The position numbers and the translations under genes are program-made. This document shows, piece by piece, positions 1 to 6,711 of a stretch of 20,178 bases of DNA (its first letter is position 1; every line of letters starts with the position of its first letter). Below the pieces are notes generated by a model, which had not been told where the DNA came from, did not search any database, and worked only from the letters and a program-made list of their open reading frames with translations. The stretch lies in the IMG/VR virus record IMGVR_UViG_3300031539_000404, positions 1 to 20,178 of that record. One strand, written 5' to 3'. Origin of the DNA: a virus.

Positions 1-61
1 GGTTGCACGCAGAGACATTGCTGTGCAGCTGCGAGACATCCTCTGTAAGCTGGATATCTAA
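1..61 (+). CDS. C-terminal end of an unidentified upstream gene
   Basis: Reading from base 2, an open frame gives about 19 residues (ending ...LRDILCKLDI) and stops at TAA 59-61. The stop falls just before the strong ribosome site of the next gene, AAAGGAGGGGG at 60-70. The tight spacing matches the rest of the window, so this is probably the tail of a real gene whose body lies upstream. The other two frames are less convincing. There are too few residues to suggest a family. Confidence 0.5.
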   Translation, partial: VARRDIAVQLRDILCKLDI

Positions 62-75
62 AGGAGGGGGTACAG

Positions 76-540
76 ATGAAGACCGTTAGGAAGTTGCTGG
101 AGCTACAACGCGCGTATCACAGACGGCAGGCGCATACGTGTACCGAGACCTTGAGCACTCTAGAGAAGCGCTTTCCCGCGCTTCTAGATTTCGAGGCCTC
201 CGTTATGTACTTGCTCAGCAGTAGCCCGGGAGTGTGTATCTCCCCGTCTGCATGGGACAAGACGGAGCAGAAGGGCTTCTTCGGTAGGGCCATGGAGGTC
301 CTCGAGAAGCGCCTCGGAACGTCTACGGCCGACCTCGAGGTGGACAGTTGGGGTAAGTCGCTCGAAGTCGAGATTCCCTCAGCGAGTGGCAGAGGAAAGA
401 GCTTCTCAGTGCACTTCTCCAGGAGCGTCGATAAGAAGTGCCGGAAGGCTCGTGTCACGCACGTGATCGAAGTCTGCGGAGAGGTAGACGAGACCCAGTA
501 CGACAGCGTCGAGTACATAACGGAGGCGGAGACCAGGTGA
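76..540 (+). CDS. hypothetical protein, 154 aa
   Basis: I do not recognise this protein. The start is well set: AAAGGAGGGGG lies about 5 bases before the ATG at 76. The N-terminal 35 residues are basic and probably helical (LLELQRAYHRRQ). A more mixed middle section follows, then a C-terminal part that looks strand-rich, with alternating residues in SFSVHFSRS and VTHVIEVCGEV. The C-terminus is acidic. No signal peptide or membrane segment is visible. The stop overlaps the GTG start of the HNH endonuclease at 537. That tight overlap means the endonuclease gene could have arrived behind this gene without breaking it. Confidence 0.8.
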   Translation: MKTVRKLLELQRAYHRRQAHTCTETLSTLEKRFPALLDFEASVMYLLSSSPGVCISPSAWDKTEQKGFFGRAMEVLEKRLGTSTADLEVDSWGKSLEVEIPSASGRGKSFSVHFSRSVDKKCRKARVTHVIEVCGEVDETQYDSVEYITEAETR

Positions 541-1151
541 AACGCTGCCTACAGTGTGGAGAAACTAAGCCAAAGGAAGCGTTCTACAAGCGCGCACGTT
601 CGTGGGACGGCCTGCAAGTCTGGTGTAAGGCGTGTAAGCGCGCATACCAGCGGGAGTACTGTCAGTCTGAAGCTGGTGTGACAGCCATATGGCGTGCCAA
701 TCATTCAGAAGCTGCCAAGACGGCGCATGCACGCTACAACCGATCCCCTTTAGGTAGAGCAGCACAAAAACGTTGTCGACAGTCTGAGGCTGGCAAGGCC
801 GCCCAACGGCGTTACGACACATCTAGGAAAGGCAGGGCATTGCGGAAGCGTTTCGATGCTTCCGCAAAGGGGCGTGCAGGGCAGAGGCGCGCCCAAGCCA
901 TACGGCGTGCGGTGCTGGAGAGCGATGAGAGCACGCTAACCGCCATAGAGTGGCAGGACCACTGCACAGAGCACACACATTGCCCGTATTGCGGAGTGCT
1001 GTTTATAGATGCACCTACTATGGACCACGTTATCCCGCTATCGAGAGGAGGAGTGCATACGAAAGACAACGTTCTACCTGTTTGCGAGACATGCAACAAG
1101 AGTAAGGGCAACAAGCCGCTAGAGGAGTGGCTATCAGAACAAACCCCCTAA
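537..1151 (+). CDS. HNH endonuclease with zinc finger and basic repeats
   Basis: This is probably a free-standing homing-type endonuclease of 204 residues that starts at GTG 537, after GGAGG at 522-526. The N-terminus has two CxxC pairs (C4/C7 and C30/C33), which look like a zinc ribbon. Residues about 43-122 are short basic repeats of the form S-x-x-G-(R/K)-A-x-x-x-R, probably DNA-contacting helices. The C-terminus is a complete HNH domain: C149/C152, D163-H164, N178, C183/C186 and N187, with the family pattern DHVIPLSRGG...NVLPVC..CN..KG. The frame stays open upstream to 438, but that stretch overlaps the previous gene and lacks a ribosome site. A diverged paralogue begins at 19753. The cleavage target is unknown. 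Confidence 0.9.
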   Translation: MKRCLQCGETKPKEAFYKRARSWDGLQVWCKACKRAYQREYCQSEAGVTAIWRANHSEAAKTAHARYNRSPLGRAAQKRCRQSEAGKAAQRRYDTSRKGRALRKRFDASAKGRAGQRRAQAIRRAVLESDESTLTAIEWQDHCTEHTHCPYCGVLFIDAPTMDHVIPLSRGGVHTKDNVLPVCETCNKSKGNKPLEEWLSEQTP

Positions 1152-1166
1152 GGAGGGACGATCACA

Positions 1167-1355
1167 ATGAACGCGTACGAGAACATCAAGACAGAGATCA
1201 AGGACGGCGTGCTGACGATCGAGATCGTCGTCGACGAGACGAAGGTCACGACGCATGCGAGCAAGAGCGGAAAGTCCGTGGTCATCGCAACGACCGGCGG
1301 GGCCACGAAGGTCGGGTTCTCGAAGTTGAACCTCACCCTATACAGGGCGCCGTGA
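1167..1355 (+). CDS. small hypothetical protein, 62 aa
   Basis: A ribosome site (AAGGAGGGA, 1151-1159) precedes the ATG at 1167. The protein looks almost entirely strand-forming: DGVLTIEIVVDET, then a Ser/Lys/Gly turn, then SVVIATTGG. That suggests a small beta-sandwich or barrel. From memory, short phage and prophage proteins with a similar ...LTIEI...SKSGK...IA(S/T)T.G pattern exist, without known function. This is not verified. There are no cysteines and no membrane segment. It sits one base before the next start codon, so it is probably co-translated with that gene. Confidence 0.75.
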   Translation: MNAYENIKTEIKDGVLTIEIVVDETKVTTHASKSGKSVVIATTGGATKVGFSKLNLTLYRAP

Positions 1356-1356
1356 C

Positions 1357-1677
1357 ATGGCGCTATCACCGATTCTGCTACTCGTACACGATAGCACCGA
1401 AGAACGTGATGCTGCTGTCGAAGCTCTCCAGCCTGGTGACACAATGGCCATCATCGGCTATATGGGTCTCCGTACGCTGGACGACGTGTCTGACGCATTC
1501 GCCGACGCACATCAGGACGTAGAGATTGAGTATGCATTCTCCCACCCCTACGAGGGTAGCGAGTACTGTCTGATCGTTCGGAAGCTCACCTACGCAGAGC
1601 GCGCACAGCTACGGGTCGATGCTGCCGAGGAGCCAGGCTGGCGCCTTCAGCACCTTGCGCCAGAGGCAGCGAGATGA
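1357..1677 (+). CDS. hypothetical protein, 106 aa
   Basis: I do not recognise this protein. It starts at ATG 1357, one base after the previous stop, with no clear Shine-Dalgarno sequence, so translation probably depends on termination of the upstream gene. It is acidic and appears alternating alpha/beta: a strand SPILLLVHDS, a helix DAAVEALQPG, a strand DTMAIIGY, a helix TLDDVSDAFADAH and a strand DVEIEYAFS. A helical tail rich in Glu and Arg follows. The last bases overlap the start of the gene at 1674 (ATGATC), which supports both frames. Confidence 0.72.
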   Translation: MALSPILLLVHDSTEERDAAVEALQPGDTMAIIGYMGLRTLDDVSDAFADAHQDVEIEYAFSHPYEGSEYCLIVRKLTYAERAQLRVDAAEEPGWRLQHLAPEAAR

Positions 1678-2000
1678 TCGAGATCCTGGTGTACCAGGCA
1701 ACTATCGCGACGTCGAAGGAGTCCTTCAGGCTGACGAAGCGAACTGCGCAACAGTTTCCGATCGACGCTGAGTATGGTTTCGACAGGGCACGCGACGAGA
1801 ATCGCCCCTCAGGCCTCGTGAAGGTGACAGGCAAGACGCTGGGCGTTCCGGCGGCTCCGTGGCTCATCCTGGTAGAGGATCCTCTCGCAGGACTGCGGTG
1901 GATCCTGCCCGTCTGGGGTACGCAGTCCTGGATGCGTACCATCGAAGCACAGGGTGGCACGTGTGATCCTCTCGAAGAGATCCCGATGGTCATACTATGA
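1674..2000 (+). CDS. hypothetical protein, 108 aa
   Basis: I do not recognise this protein. It starts at ATG 1674, overlapping the TGA of the preceding gene, and its own TGA at 1998-2000 overlaps the ATG of the next. The protein is mixed alpha/beta, with opening strands (MIEILVYQATIATS) and a hydrophobic stretch PAAPWLILVEDPLAGLRWILPVWG. That stretch is broken by prolines and charges and does not look like a membrane span. The C-terminal region is acidic. It is part of the chain of coupled small genes from 1357 to 2245. Confidence 0.72.
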   Translation: MIEILVYQATIATSKESFRLTKRTAQQFPIDAEYGFDRARDENRPSGLVKVTGKTLGVPAAPWLILVEDPLAGLRWILPVWGTQSWMRTIEAQGGTCDPLEEIPMVIL

Positions 2001-2245
2001 CCCTACGGCTTACGGAGAAGGAGTTCGCAGCGCGCTTCCCAGACCAGGCGCAACTACTTGACGCTCAGGCGGAATCCTTAGACAGAGCTGCTCTCATCGA
2101 GACCATGATACGTGAGGGAGAGCAGCTCCCTGAGGCCCCAACGAGCTCCAGGAAGAAGACATTCGTGCTCTATGTCCTCATGTTCCTTCTGGGGTACATG
2201 GCCGCTGAGTTACGCTACGCCGTGAGCATGTTTTTCATATTCTAG
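1997..2245 (+). CDS. small membrane protein, C-terminal anchor, 82 aa
   Basis: The first 50 residues are charged and helical (TEKEFAARFPDQAQ, ESLDRAALIETMIREGE). A Lys/Arg patch (SSRKK) follows, then one hydrophobic segment from about residue 54 to 68 (TFVLYVLMFLLGYMA) and a second hydrophobic end (YAVSMFFIF). The layout fits a tail-anchored or hairpin membrane protein with a cytoplasmic N-terminus. It starts at ATG 1997 inside an ATGA overlap. Its role is unknown. The position in an early accessory cluster is compatible with a host-takeover or exclusion factor, but the sequence does not show that. Confidence 0.72.
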   Translation: MTLRLTEKEFAARFPDQAQLLDAQAESLDRAALIETMIREGEQLPEAPTSSRKKTFVLYVLMFLLGYMAAELRYAVSMFFIF

Positions 2246-2263
2246 AAAGGAGTCGAATACAAG

Positions 2264-2473
2264 ATGGAGCCTGAACTGCTACGCGCACTGAAGAAACGCT
2301 GGCCAAAGCTGCAGCCCACGATCCTGGCTGCGGTGCGGGGCGATCCAGACGCGCAGGCGTACCTGAACGAGTACATTGTGTACCTGGACAAGCCACGCGA
2401 GAGCGAGGGTGGTGAGGACGCGTACCTCGTGGACGCTGCAGAAGCACGTGCCCTCAGCACGGTGGAGTTCTGA
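2264..2473 (+). CDS. small hypothetical protein, 69 aa
   Basis: A clear ribosome site (AAAGGAG, 2246-2252) precedes the ATG at 2264. The first 40 residues are probably two helices (PELLRALKKRWPKLQPTIL, then PDAQAYLNEYIVYLD). The remainder is acidic and Ala-rich. It has no cysteine, membrane segment or recognised motif. The stop is two bases before the next start. I do not recognise it. Confidence 0.7.
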   Translation: MEPELLRALKKRWPKLQPTILAAVRGDPDAQAYLNEYIVYLDKPRESEGGEDAYLVDAAEARALSTVEF

Positions 2474-2475
2474 CG

Positions 2476-2760
2476 ATGGGCTATGCGTTCTCGATCACAG
2501 CGTTCTCGGAACCCACATACCCGCAAGTGGTCAACGTACGTATCGAGTATGAAAGGCGTAAGCGCCCTGGAACGATCCGGTCACGGACCACCCACCTCGA
2601 CCTAAGCTACCACAAGCATCGGATGCGCTACCGTAACCTATGTATGCGTGTGCTACCGATGTTTCGCAGCAACGCATACGCAGGGTCGCCGTTCCTGGGT
2701 GGCATCGTAGGTTGGGCGCTTTACAAGAGAGCACTACCAAGGGAGTATGGAGATGCCTGA
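2476..2760 (+). CDS. basic hypothetical protein, 94 aa
   Basis: I do not recognise this protein. It is markedly basic in the middle (EYERRKRPGTIRSRTTH, YHKHRMRYRNL), which would suit nucleic-acid binding, but no family motif is visible. It starts at ATG 2476, two bases after the previous stop, with only a weak upstream GGAG. Its 3' end overlaps the start of the next gene (ATG 2753, stop 2758-2760). Confidence 0.68.
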   Translation: MGYAFSITAFSEPTYPQVVNVRIEYERRKRPGTIRSRTTHLDLSYHKHRMRYRNLCMRVLPMFRSNAYAGSPFLGGIVGWALYKRALPREYGDA

Positions 2761-3097
2761 CGTAGTTACAGAGAGGGACATCAAAGCCTGGATGCGTTCC
2801 TATCTCACGGAACCAAAAGACGCGGTCACATTGCAGATCGCAACGATCGCTAGCGATGTGTTCCCCTACACCGACCACATGAGCCTTGTGCGCTTGGCTG
2901 CAGAGGTTCTCAGGGAGCTCAGGGGTGAAGCCCCGCTTCCTACGCTAACGTTCAGCACACACACTCGTGCTGTGAACCCTGTTCACACGCGGGTCGCAGT
3001 ATACAACCGTGGTGGACTTGCGGGGGAACTCTGTGTCAACACCCAAGACGCGAGAGAGTTCCAACGTCGAATCAACCGTCGTGTAGGAGATGACTGA
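2753..3097 (+). CDS. hypothetical protein with N-terminal IKAWMR motif, 114 aa
   Basis: I prefer the ATG at 2753 because GGGAG (2741-2745) is then 7 bases away. An in-frame ATG at 2747 is too close to it. The N-terminus reads ERDIKAWMRSYLTEP, which resembles DDEIKAWMREHFKER in the gene at 4497. The two proteins may therefore share a small helical module, although the rest does not match. The middle is helical (LVRLAAEVLRELRGEA) and the C-terminus looks strand-rich and basic. The function is unknown. It overlaps the next gene by 8 bases. Confidence 0.7.
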   Translation: MPDVVTERDIKAWMRSYLTEPKDAVTLQIATIASDVFPYTDHMSLVRLAAEVLRELRGEAPLPTLTFSTHTRAVNPVHTRVAVYNRGGLAGELCVNTQDAREFQRRINRRVGDD

Positions 3098-3362
3098 CCT
3101 AGGCTCGTTGATGGGAGCAATTTCGAATCTGCTCTACTTCAACGAGTTTGAACACGCACACGCGAGTGTACAGAATCTACACTACCTACATGAGTCCATC
3201 GACGCCCGTACGCACGCGTTGATCCTAGATGCACTCTTAGCACACGGCTTTGGGACAGCGGCACTATGTCAGCTGCGGATGAATGAGATCCTAAGACCGT
3301 GTGCGACGGAGGTCGAAGTGATCGAGATGCTACATAATCAGGGTGTAAGTCTGGAGGTGTAA
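3090..3362 (+). CDS. hypothetical helical protein, 90 aa
   Basis: This protein is mostly helical, with alternating hydrophobic positions in ALILDALLAHGFGTAALCQLRMNEIL, arranged like a small helical-hairpin repeat. I do not recognise a family. The start is uncertain. AGGAG at 3085-3089 abuts the ATG at 3090 with no spacer, so an internal ATG at 3111 is an alternative, although it has a poorer ribosome site. The stop TAA shares its last base with the next gene's ATG at 3362. Confidence 0.68.
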   Translation: MTDLGSLMGAISNLLYFNEFEHAHASVQNLHYLHESIDARTHALILDALLAHGFGTAALCQLRMNEILRPCATEVEVIEMLHNQGVSLEV

Positions 3363-3520
3363 TGGAACAGAAGAAGACCGAGCTCCAAAAGTGGTTCGAG
3401 AAGAACAGACCGAAGCGCTACCGCAACGTTTCGAAGAAGCGCAAACGCGTCCTGGTAAGTCGTCGGAAACGTAAGGCAGTACGTGCACACAAGCAGCGAC
3501 TGCAAAGGCGGGCAAAGTGA
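3362..3520 (+). CDS. very basic 52-aa protein
   Basis: This short frame runs from ATG 3362 (TAATG overlap) to TGA 3518-3520, which overlaps the next GTG start. GGAGG at 3353-3357 supports the start. About half of its 52 residues are Lys or Arg, in runs such as SKKRKR and SRRKRK. It has one aromatic-rich N-terminal helix (LQKWFEKNRPKRYR). It lacks cysteines and hydrophobic segments. Such a protein most likely binds nucleic acid or an acidic partner, but this is inference from composition only. Its coupling on both sides makes it likely to be a true gene. Confidence 0.72.
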   Translation: MEQKKTELQKWFEKNRPKRYRNVSKKRKRVLVSRRKRKAVRAHKQRLQRRAK

Positions 3521-3777
3521 ACAAAGTGCGCGTATGGCTGCAAGATACTGTGGGAGCACCCACACACAGGGCCACAACCGAATTCTGGCCTTGTGGCTGC
3601 TCCGTTACGTGCTCGGTAAGTCTGGAGTACGGGAACGCTGCAGGGTATGAGTCCGTCAGCCTGTGCCCCACGCATCGGGAGGAGTATGAGATGGAGGTAC
3701 AGGCCGTTCGTGAGGGTCTGGAAGAATACAGCGCTGGTGAGATGACGCCACTGGACGAGTGGGAGAGTGGGAAATGA
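3517..3777 (+). CDS. small Cys/His protein, 86 aa
   Basis: The gene starts at GTG 3517, within the stop of the basic protein, after a weak AGGCGGG. Residues about 25-54 carry a CGC...C...CPTH pattern that could hold one zinc ion. The C-terminal 30 residues are acidic and helical (EEYEMEVQAVREGLEEY). I do not recognise a named family. Small zinc-ribbon proteins of this size are common in phage accessory regions. It overlaps the following membrane-protein gene by four bases. Confidence 0.72.
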   Translation: MNKVRVWLQDTVGAPTHRATTEFWPCGCSVTCSVSLEYGNAAGYESVSLCPTHREEYEMEVQAVREGLEEYSAGEMTPLDEWESGK

Positions 3778-3959
3778 CTCACTACATACTTTGCGTAATC
3801 GCACTGCTCGCCGGAGGGTTCATGAGCTGGTACGGGCAACGAGAAGAAGACAACATGACCATACGCTTCGGGATAATACTCATCTTCCTAGGAGTCGTTG
3901 GCTTCTTGTTGCCTTTTGTGGACATGCTCATCGACGCGCTGCTGGACCTGGTGCTCTAA
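3774..3959 (+). CDS. small membrane protein with two transmembrane segments, 61 aa
   Basis: The protein has two hydrophobic segments, at residues about 4-19 (YILCVIALLAGGFMSW) and about 33-52 (GIILIFLGVVGFLLPFVDML). A short charged loop, GQREEDN, joins them. It starts at ATG 3774 in an ATGA overlap; an in-frame ATG at 3759 lies inside the previous gene and is less likely. The function is unknown. Small two-span proteins in phages can be holin-like or exclusion factors, but there is no lysis gene nearby to support a holin role. Confidence 0.75.
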   Translation: MTHYILCVIALLAGGFMSWYGQREEDNMTIRFGIILIFLGVVGFLLPFVDMLIDALLDLVL

Positions 3960-4141
3960 TGAAGCGTTGTGCCTGGTGCAAGAGTACTGAGTCCAGTGTA
4001 CGCACAGCAGATTGCGGCCTGTCGCTGTGCTGCATCTGCGAGGACGAGCACAACCGGGACTGTAAGGAGTGTCACGAGATCAAGGCGTTCAATGAACGGG
4101 CGGACTACGACTACGACCGTCACAGAGAGGAGGAGGAGTGA
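3959..4141 (+). CDS. Cys-rich small protein, copy 1 of duplicated module, 60 aa
   Basis: The start at ATG 3959 shares a base with the previous TAA. The N-terminal part has eight cysteines, in CxxC pairs (C4/C7, C24/C27 and C35/C38) plus C19 and C25, so one or two zinc sites are likely. The acidic tail (FNERADYDYDRHREEEE) closely resembles the tail of the protein at 4497 (YNEQADHEYDLRRERE). With the next gene it forms a pair that appears to be repeated at 4497-5023. The role is unknown. Confidence 0.75.
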   Translation: MKRCAWCKSTESSVRTADCGLSLCCICEDEHNRDCKECHEIKAFNERADYDYDRHREEEE

Positions 4142-4500
4142 ACGACGCAGATGTCATCAGAGAGATCCTGTGGTACATACAGGGGCACATCGACACAGCA
4201 TGGAGGCCTTGTGTGGTGTCTACGTTCGGTCCGCGGCACGTTACAGTGCTTGATGGGATCCTACGGGACTTGCAGGTGAGGGAGAAGGAGCTCTCTCAAG
4301 CACCATGCACCTGTGCTCGTACGTGGTCCGAAGTGCCTGGAGCGCACCATCTAGAGTCCTGTCCACGCTATGTACCAGATGCGTGTGAACCGGGGAATGC
4401 CCCGAAGCTATGTACCTGCTACCCGCAGCTGCCATGCTACATACGCCCGGGACCCAACCACAAACTAGAATGCGAATGCTATGAGGAGGAACCGAGATGA
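4138..4500 (+). CDS. hypothetical Cys-rich protein, copy 1 of duplicated module, 120 aa
   Basis: The start is GTG 4138, preceded by GAGGAGGAG in the acidic tail of the previous gene. The N-terminus (REILWYIQGHIDTAW) and the middle (CTCAR...PGAHHLESCPRY) match the gene at 4754, which reads ADVLWYLKGYVDA and CICAR...PGEHHLCNCPRY. The two are therefore paralogues. This copy carries an extra C-terminal Cys-rich segment (CTCYPQLPCY, CECYEEEPR) that the second lacks. The C-x-C, H-H and C-P-R-Y residues suggest a metal site. I cannot assign a function. Confidence 0.75.
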   Translation: MNDADVIREILWYIQGHIDTAWRPCVVSTFGPRHVTVLDGILRDLQVREKELSQAPCTCARTWSEVPGAHHLESCPRYVPDACEPGNAPKLCTCYPQLPCYIRPGPNHKLECECYEEEPR

Positions 4501-4757
4501 GTAAGTGGGAGGCTAGATGGCTAGAGGCAACAGAGGCGGGCAGCGACTACCTTCAACGTATCGTGTCGCACTTTGAACCGCAGGAAGAACCCGCGCAGGA
4601 TGACGAGATCAAGGCCTGGATGCGAGAGCACTTCAAGGAGCGTACATCCTTTGTTGTGGACGCGAAGGAACGTTTCCCCAACATCGAGATCGCGCAGTAC
4701 AACGAGCAAGCAGATCACGAATACGACCTACGTAGAGAGAGGGAGGAGAGGGAATGA
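4497..4757 (+). CDS. charged hypothetical protein, copy 2 of duplicated module, 86 aa
   Basis: The gene starts at ATG 4497 (ATGA overlap), after GAGGAGG at 4481-4487. The middle holds the IKAWMR motif seen in the gene at 2753 (DDEIKAWMREHFKER), followed by a short FPNIEI strand. The tail, YNEQADHEYDLRRERE, resembles that of the Cys-rich protein at 3959. It therefore looks like a mosaic: a new N-terminus joined to the same acidic tail. There are no cysteines, unlike copy 1. The function is unknown. Confidence 0.73.
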   Translation: MSKWEARWLEATEAGSDYLQRIVSHFEPQEEPAQDDEIKAWMREHFKERTSFVVDAKERFPNIEIAQYNEQADHEYDLRREREERE

Positions 4758-5023
4758 AACCGAAACACTCGGAACGTGTCGCCGACGTGCTCTGGTACTT
4801 GAAGGGCTATGTCGATGCGTCGGAGCATGCAGCGTCGTCATGCATATTCGACAAAGGACACATTGAAAGTCTCAATGTGTCCCTCCATACACTGAGGGAC
4901 AGGGAAGAGGAGGAAGACCGTCTGCAGGCGCGGATTCAGAACGAATGCATCTGCGCACGCGGCACGCCCGCAATGCCGGGCGAACACCACCTGTGCAACT
5001 GTCCCCGGTACACTGTGTTTTAG
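4754..5023 (+). CDS. hypothetical protein, copy 2 of duplicated module, 89 aa
   Basis: The start is ATG 4754, in an ATGA overlap and preceded by GGGAGGAGAGGG. It is a paralogue of the gene at 4138. The shared features are the DVLWYLKGYVDA helix, a GHIESLNVSLHTLRDRE segment (compare RHVTVLDGILRDLQVREKE), and the C-terminal CxCAR...PGEHHL.NCPRY block. It ends soon after that block and lacks the second Cys-rich tail. No known family is recognised. It is the last gene before the TOPRIM protein, six bases away. Confidence 0.75.
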   Translation: MKPKHSERVADVLWYLKGYVDASEHAASSCIFDKGHIESLNVSLHTLRDREEEEDRLQARIQNECICARGTPAMPGEHHLCNCPRYTVF

Positions 5024-5032
5024 GGAGGAATG

Positions 5033-6547
5033 ATGACCAACTGGAGCAACCTACTTGACCCGTTCGGTAGGGCATTACTCAAGAGGCTGGGCACTGACCC
5101 AGACAACCTACCAACGAACCGCAACCCCATCACCCAGGCCCTAAGGAATCCTGGGTTCGTTACGGCTATCGAGAACATGGATGGTTTCAACCGTCGAGCA
5201 CTGGCACGTGTGGCCACTGTGTGCCAGATGAGTGTGTTCGATGCCGCGGGTGGCCCTGAAGGGGACAACCAACCGAAGGCACTTCGTCGGCACTGGTATG
5301 CTTGGTGGAAGCCTTACTTCGCACAGCCGTTTGCGTTACAGTTAGGCGACTTCGAGACGAATGCACAGGGTGTACAAGAGATCAAGGACCAGAACTGGGT
5401 ACAGATGCTCTCCCAGATATATGGGGAGTTCGTAGACACCTGCATGGTTACGTACCAAGACTTGTGGGTGGAGGACGCTTCCCGAATGATGCAGGACTTC
5501 CACACGGTGCTCTTCAAGGGGTGTCACATCATCATCGCAGTCGAGAAGGACAGCCTCTTCAGCGACTTCCTTGCGCCTGCACAGGCCTTGGGAGCGAAAG
5601 CAGTTTACTCAGGTAAGGGAAAGTCCTCCAAAGCGGGTATCGAGAGGCTGCTGCGCGATCACTTCGGTTGGACAGAGCACAATCAGCCCTTCACACCAGC
5701 GCGTCCGCTTATCGTCCTGCACATCTCGGACTACGACTATGACGGAGAGACTGTGATCGGTCCGACATTCGGGACGCAGGCGAGACGCTATGCAGACGAC
5801 GTCAGGGAAGCACGTGTCGGCATTCAGCCAATGCATGTCACAGACGAGGGCCTGTCACTTCCAGACAAGTGGTACCGTGTCAAGGTTGGGAACCGTGCTT
5901 ACATGGAGTGGGCCACCTTCAAGGCATTACACCTCGCAGAGTGCTTTGAGGAGAGCTGTGGAGCGCGATGGCCGGTTGTCGGGAACGCTGCAGGCTACTG
6001 CCCGACGTGTTCCTCGGCAAACTGTGGTGTGTACCTTGGAAAGGGGATACCACATCACGGACTGGAAGTAGAAGCCCTACGCACGAGAGTGTACTACGGT
6101 CTACTCGTAGATGCTCTGCTACAAGTCCTGCCGTTCGACTTCATCGTAGGGAGGTTACGTGATGAGTGCATCGCGGACTACATATCAGCAGCAATACGTG
6201 TCCAGGGTGACGTACTTGCAGGCAACGATTCGTACAAGAAGCTGCTGGAAGAGTTCATCCGCCTGAACGTCATCAAGAAGGAGTTCGAGGAGCGGGTGCA
6301 ATCCACGTTGGAGGAGACCGGAAAGCCACACGTGTCGGACTGGCGTGACCTTGAGGACGACCCAACGCCAGGCGTGTACCGCGAATACGTGTCCAAAGCT
6401 CAGAAGGGCACTAGCGTGTGGCGTCCCTTCAAGCGTGGCAAGCGTACCGCACAGCTTGTGCAGTGGCTACGAGAGAACGCGAAGGATACCCTAGACGCAC
6501 TCAAGAAGGAGGCAATCGAGTGGAAGACAAACACAGACGATTCCTGA
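5033..6547 (+). CDS. TOPRIM-domain protein, Spo11/Topo VI-A-like fold, with Cys cluster
   Basis: The protein is about 504 residues. Two ATGs are adjacent at 5030 and 5033. GGAGG at 5024-5028 is only one base from the first, so I choose the second. Counting from 5030, residues 166-250 form a TOPRIM domain: the strand IIIAVEKDSLF (E172), then GAKAVYSGKGKSSKAGIERLL, then LIVLHISDYDYDG with D234, D236 and D238. This order (Glu, SGKG loop, D-x-D-x-D-G) resembles the Topo VI A subunit/Spo11. C310, C324, C327 and C332 look like a zinc site, and a helical segment follows (HHGLEVEALRTRVYYGLLVDALL). No clear winged-helix catalytic Tyr is visible at the usual distance upstream, so strand cleavage is unproven. 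It could be a Mg-dependent nuclease or a topoisomerase-derived factor. Confidence 0.8.
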   Translation: MTNWSNLLDPFGRALLKRLGTDPDNLPTNRNPITQALRNPGFVTAIENMDGFNRRALARVATVCQMSVFDAAGGPEGDNQPKALRRHWYAWWKPYFAQPFALQLGDFETNAQGVQEIKDQNWVQMLSQIYGEFVDTCMVTYQDLWVEDASRMMQDFHTVLFKGCHIIIAVEKDSLFSDFLAPAQALGAKAVYSGKGKSSKAGIERLLRDHFGWTEHNQPFTPARPLIVLHISDYDYDGETVIGPTFGTQARRYADDVREARVGIQPMHVTDEGLSLPDKWYRVKVGNRAYMEWATFKALHLAECFEESCGARWPVVGNAAGYCPTCSSANCGVYLGKGIPHHGLEVEALRTRVYYGLLVDALLQVLPFDFIVGRLRDECIADYISAAIRVQGDVLAGNDSYKKLLEEFIRLNVIKKEFEERVQSTLEETGKPHVSDWRDLEDDPTPGVYREYVSKAQKGTSVWRPFKRGKRTAQLVQWLRENAKDTLDALKKEAIEWKTNTDDS

Positions 6548-6711
6548 ACGCCCTGAGAGAATCCTGCGCGACGAACATGTTCGGCGCTGTCCCACACCTC
6601 ATGGCCGCGTTCGAGATTGAGAAGCGTGAGGCGAAGGCCATCCTGATCGAGTGGATGACCTTCTTCCGGAACGACGAGCCCGACGAGCCCGACGAGGAGG
6701 TGGGCGAATGA
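6520..6711 (+). CDS. small acidic-tailed protein, 63 aa
   Basis: I take the GTG at 6520 as the start because AAGGAGG (6507-6513) sits 6 bases before it. The frame is open further upstream, but that part overlaps the TOPRIM gene and has no ribosome site. The 28-base overlap with the TOPRIM gene implies translational coupling. The protein is helical (VPHLMAAFEIEKREAKAILIEWMTFF) and ends in an acidic repeat, DEPDEPDEE, encoded by a 9-base DNA repeat. I do not recognise the family. Confidence 0.65.
   Translation: MEDKHRRFLNALRESCATNMFGAVPHLMAAFEIEKREAKAILIEWMTFFRNDEPDEPDEEVGE

Noticed and set aside
438-536. Upstream extension of the HNH gene frame to 438
   Set aside because: It overlaps the previous gene by about 100 bases, has no ribosome site, and the zinc motif starts right after GTG 537.
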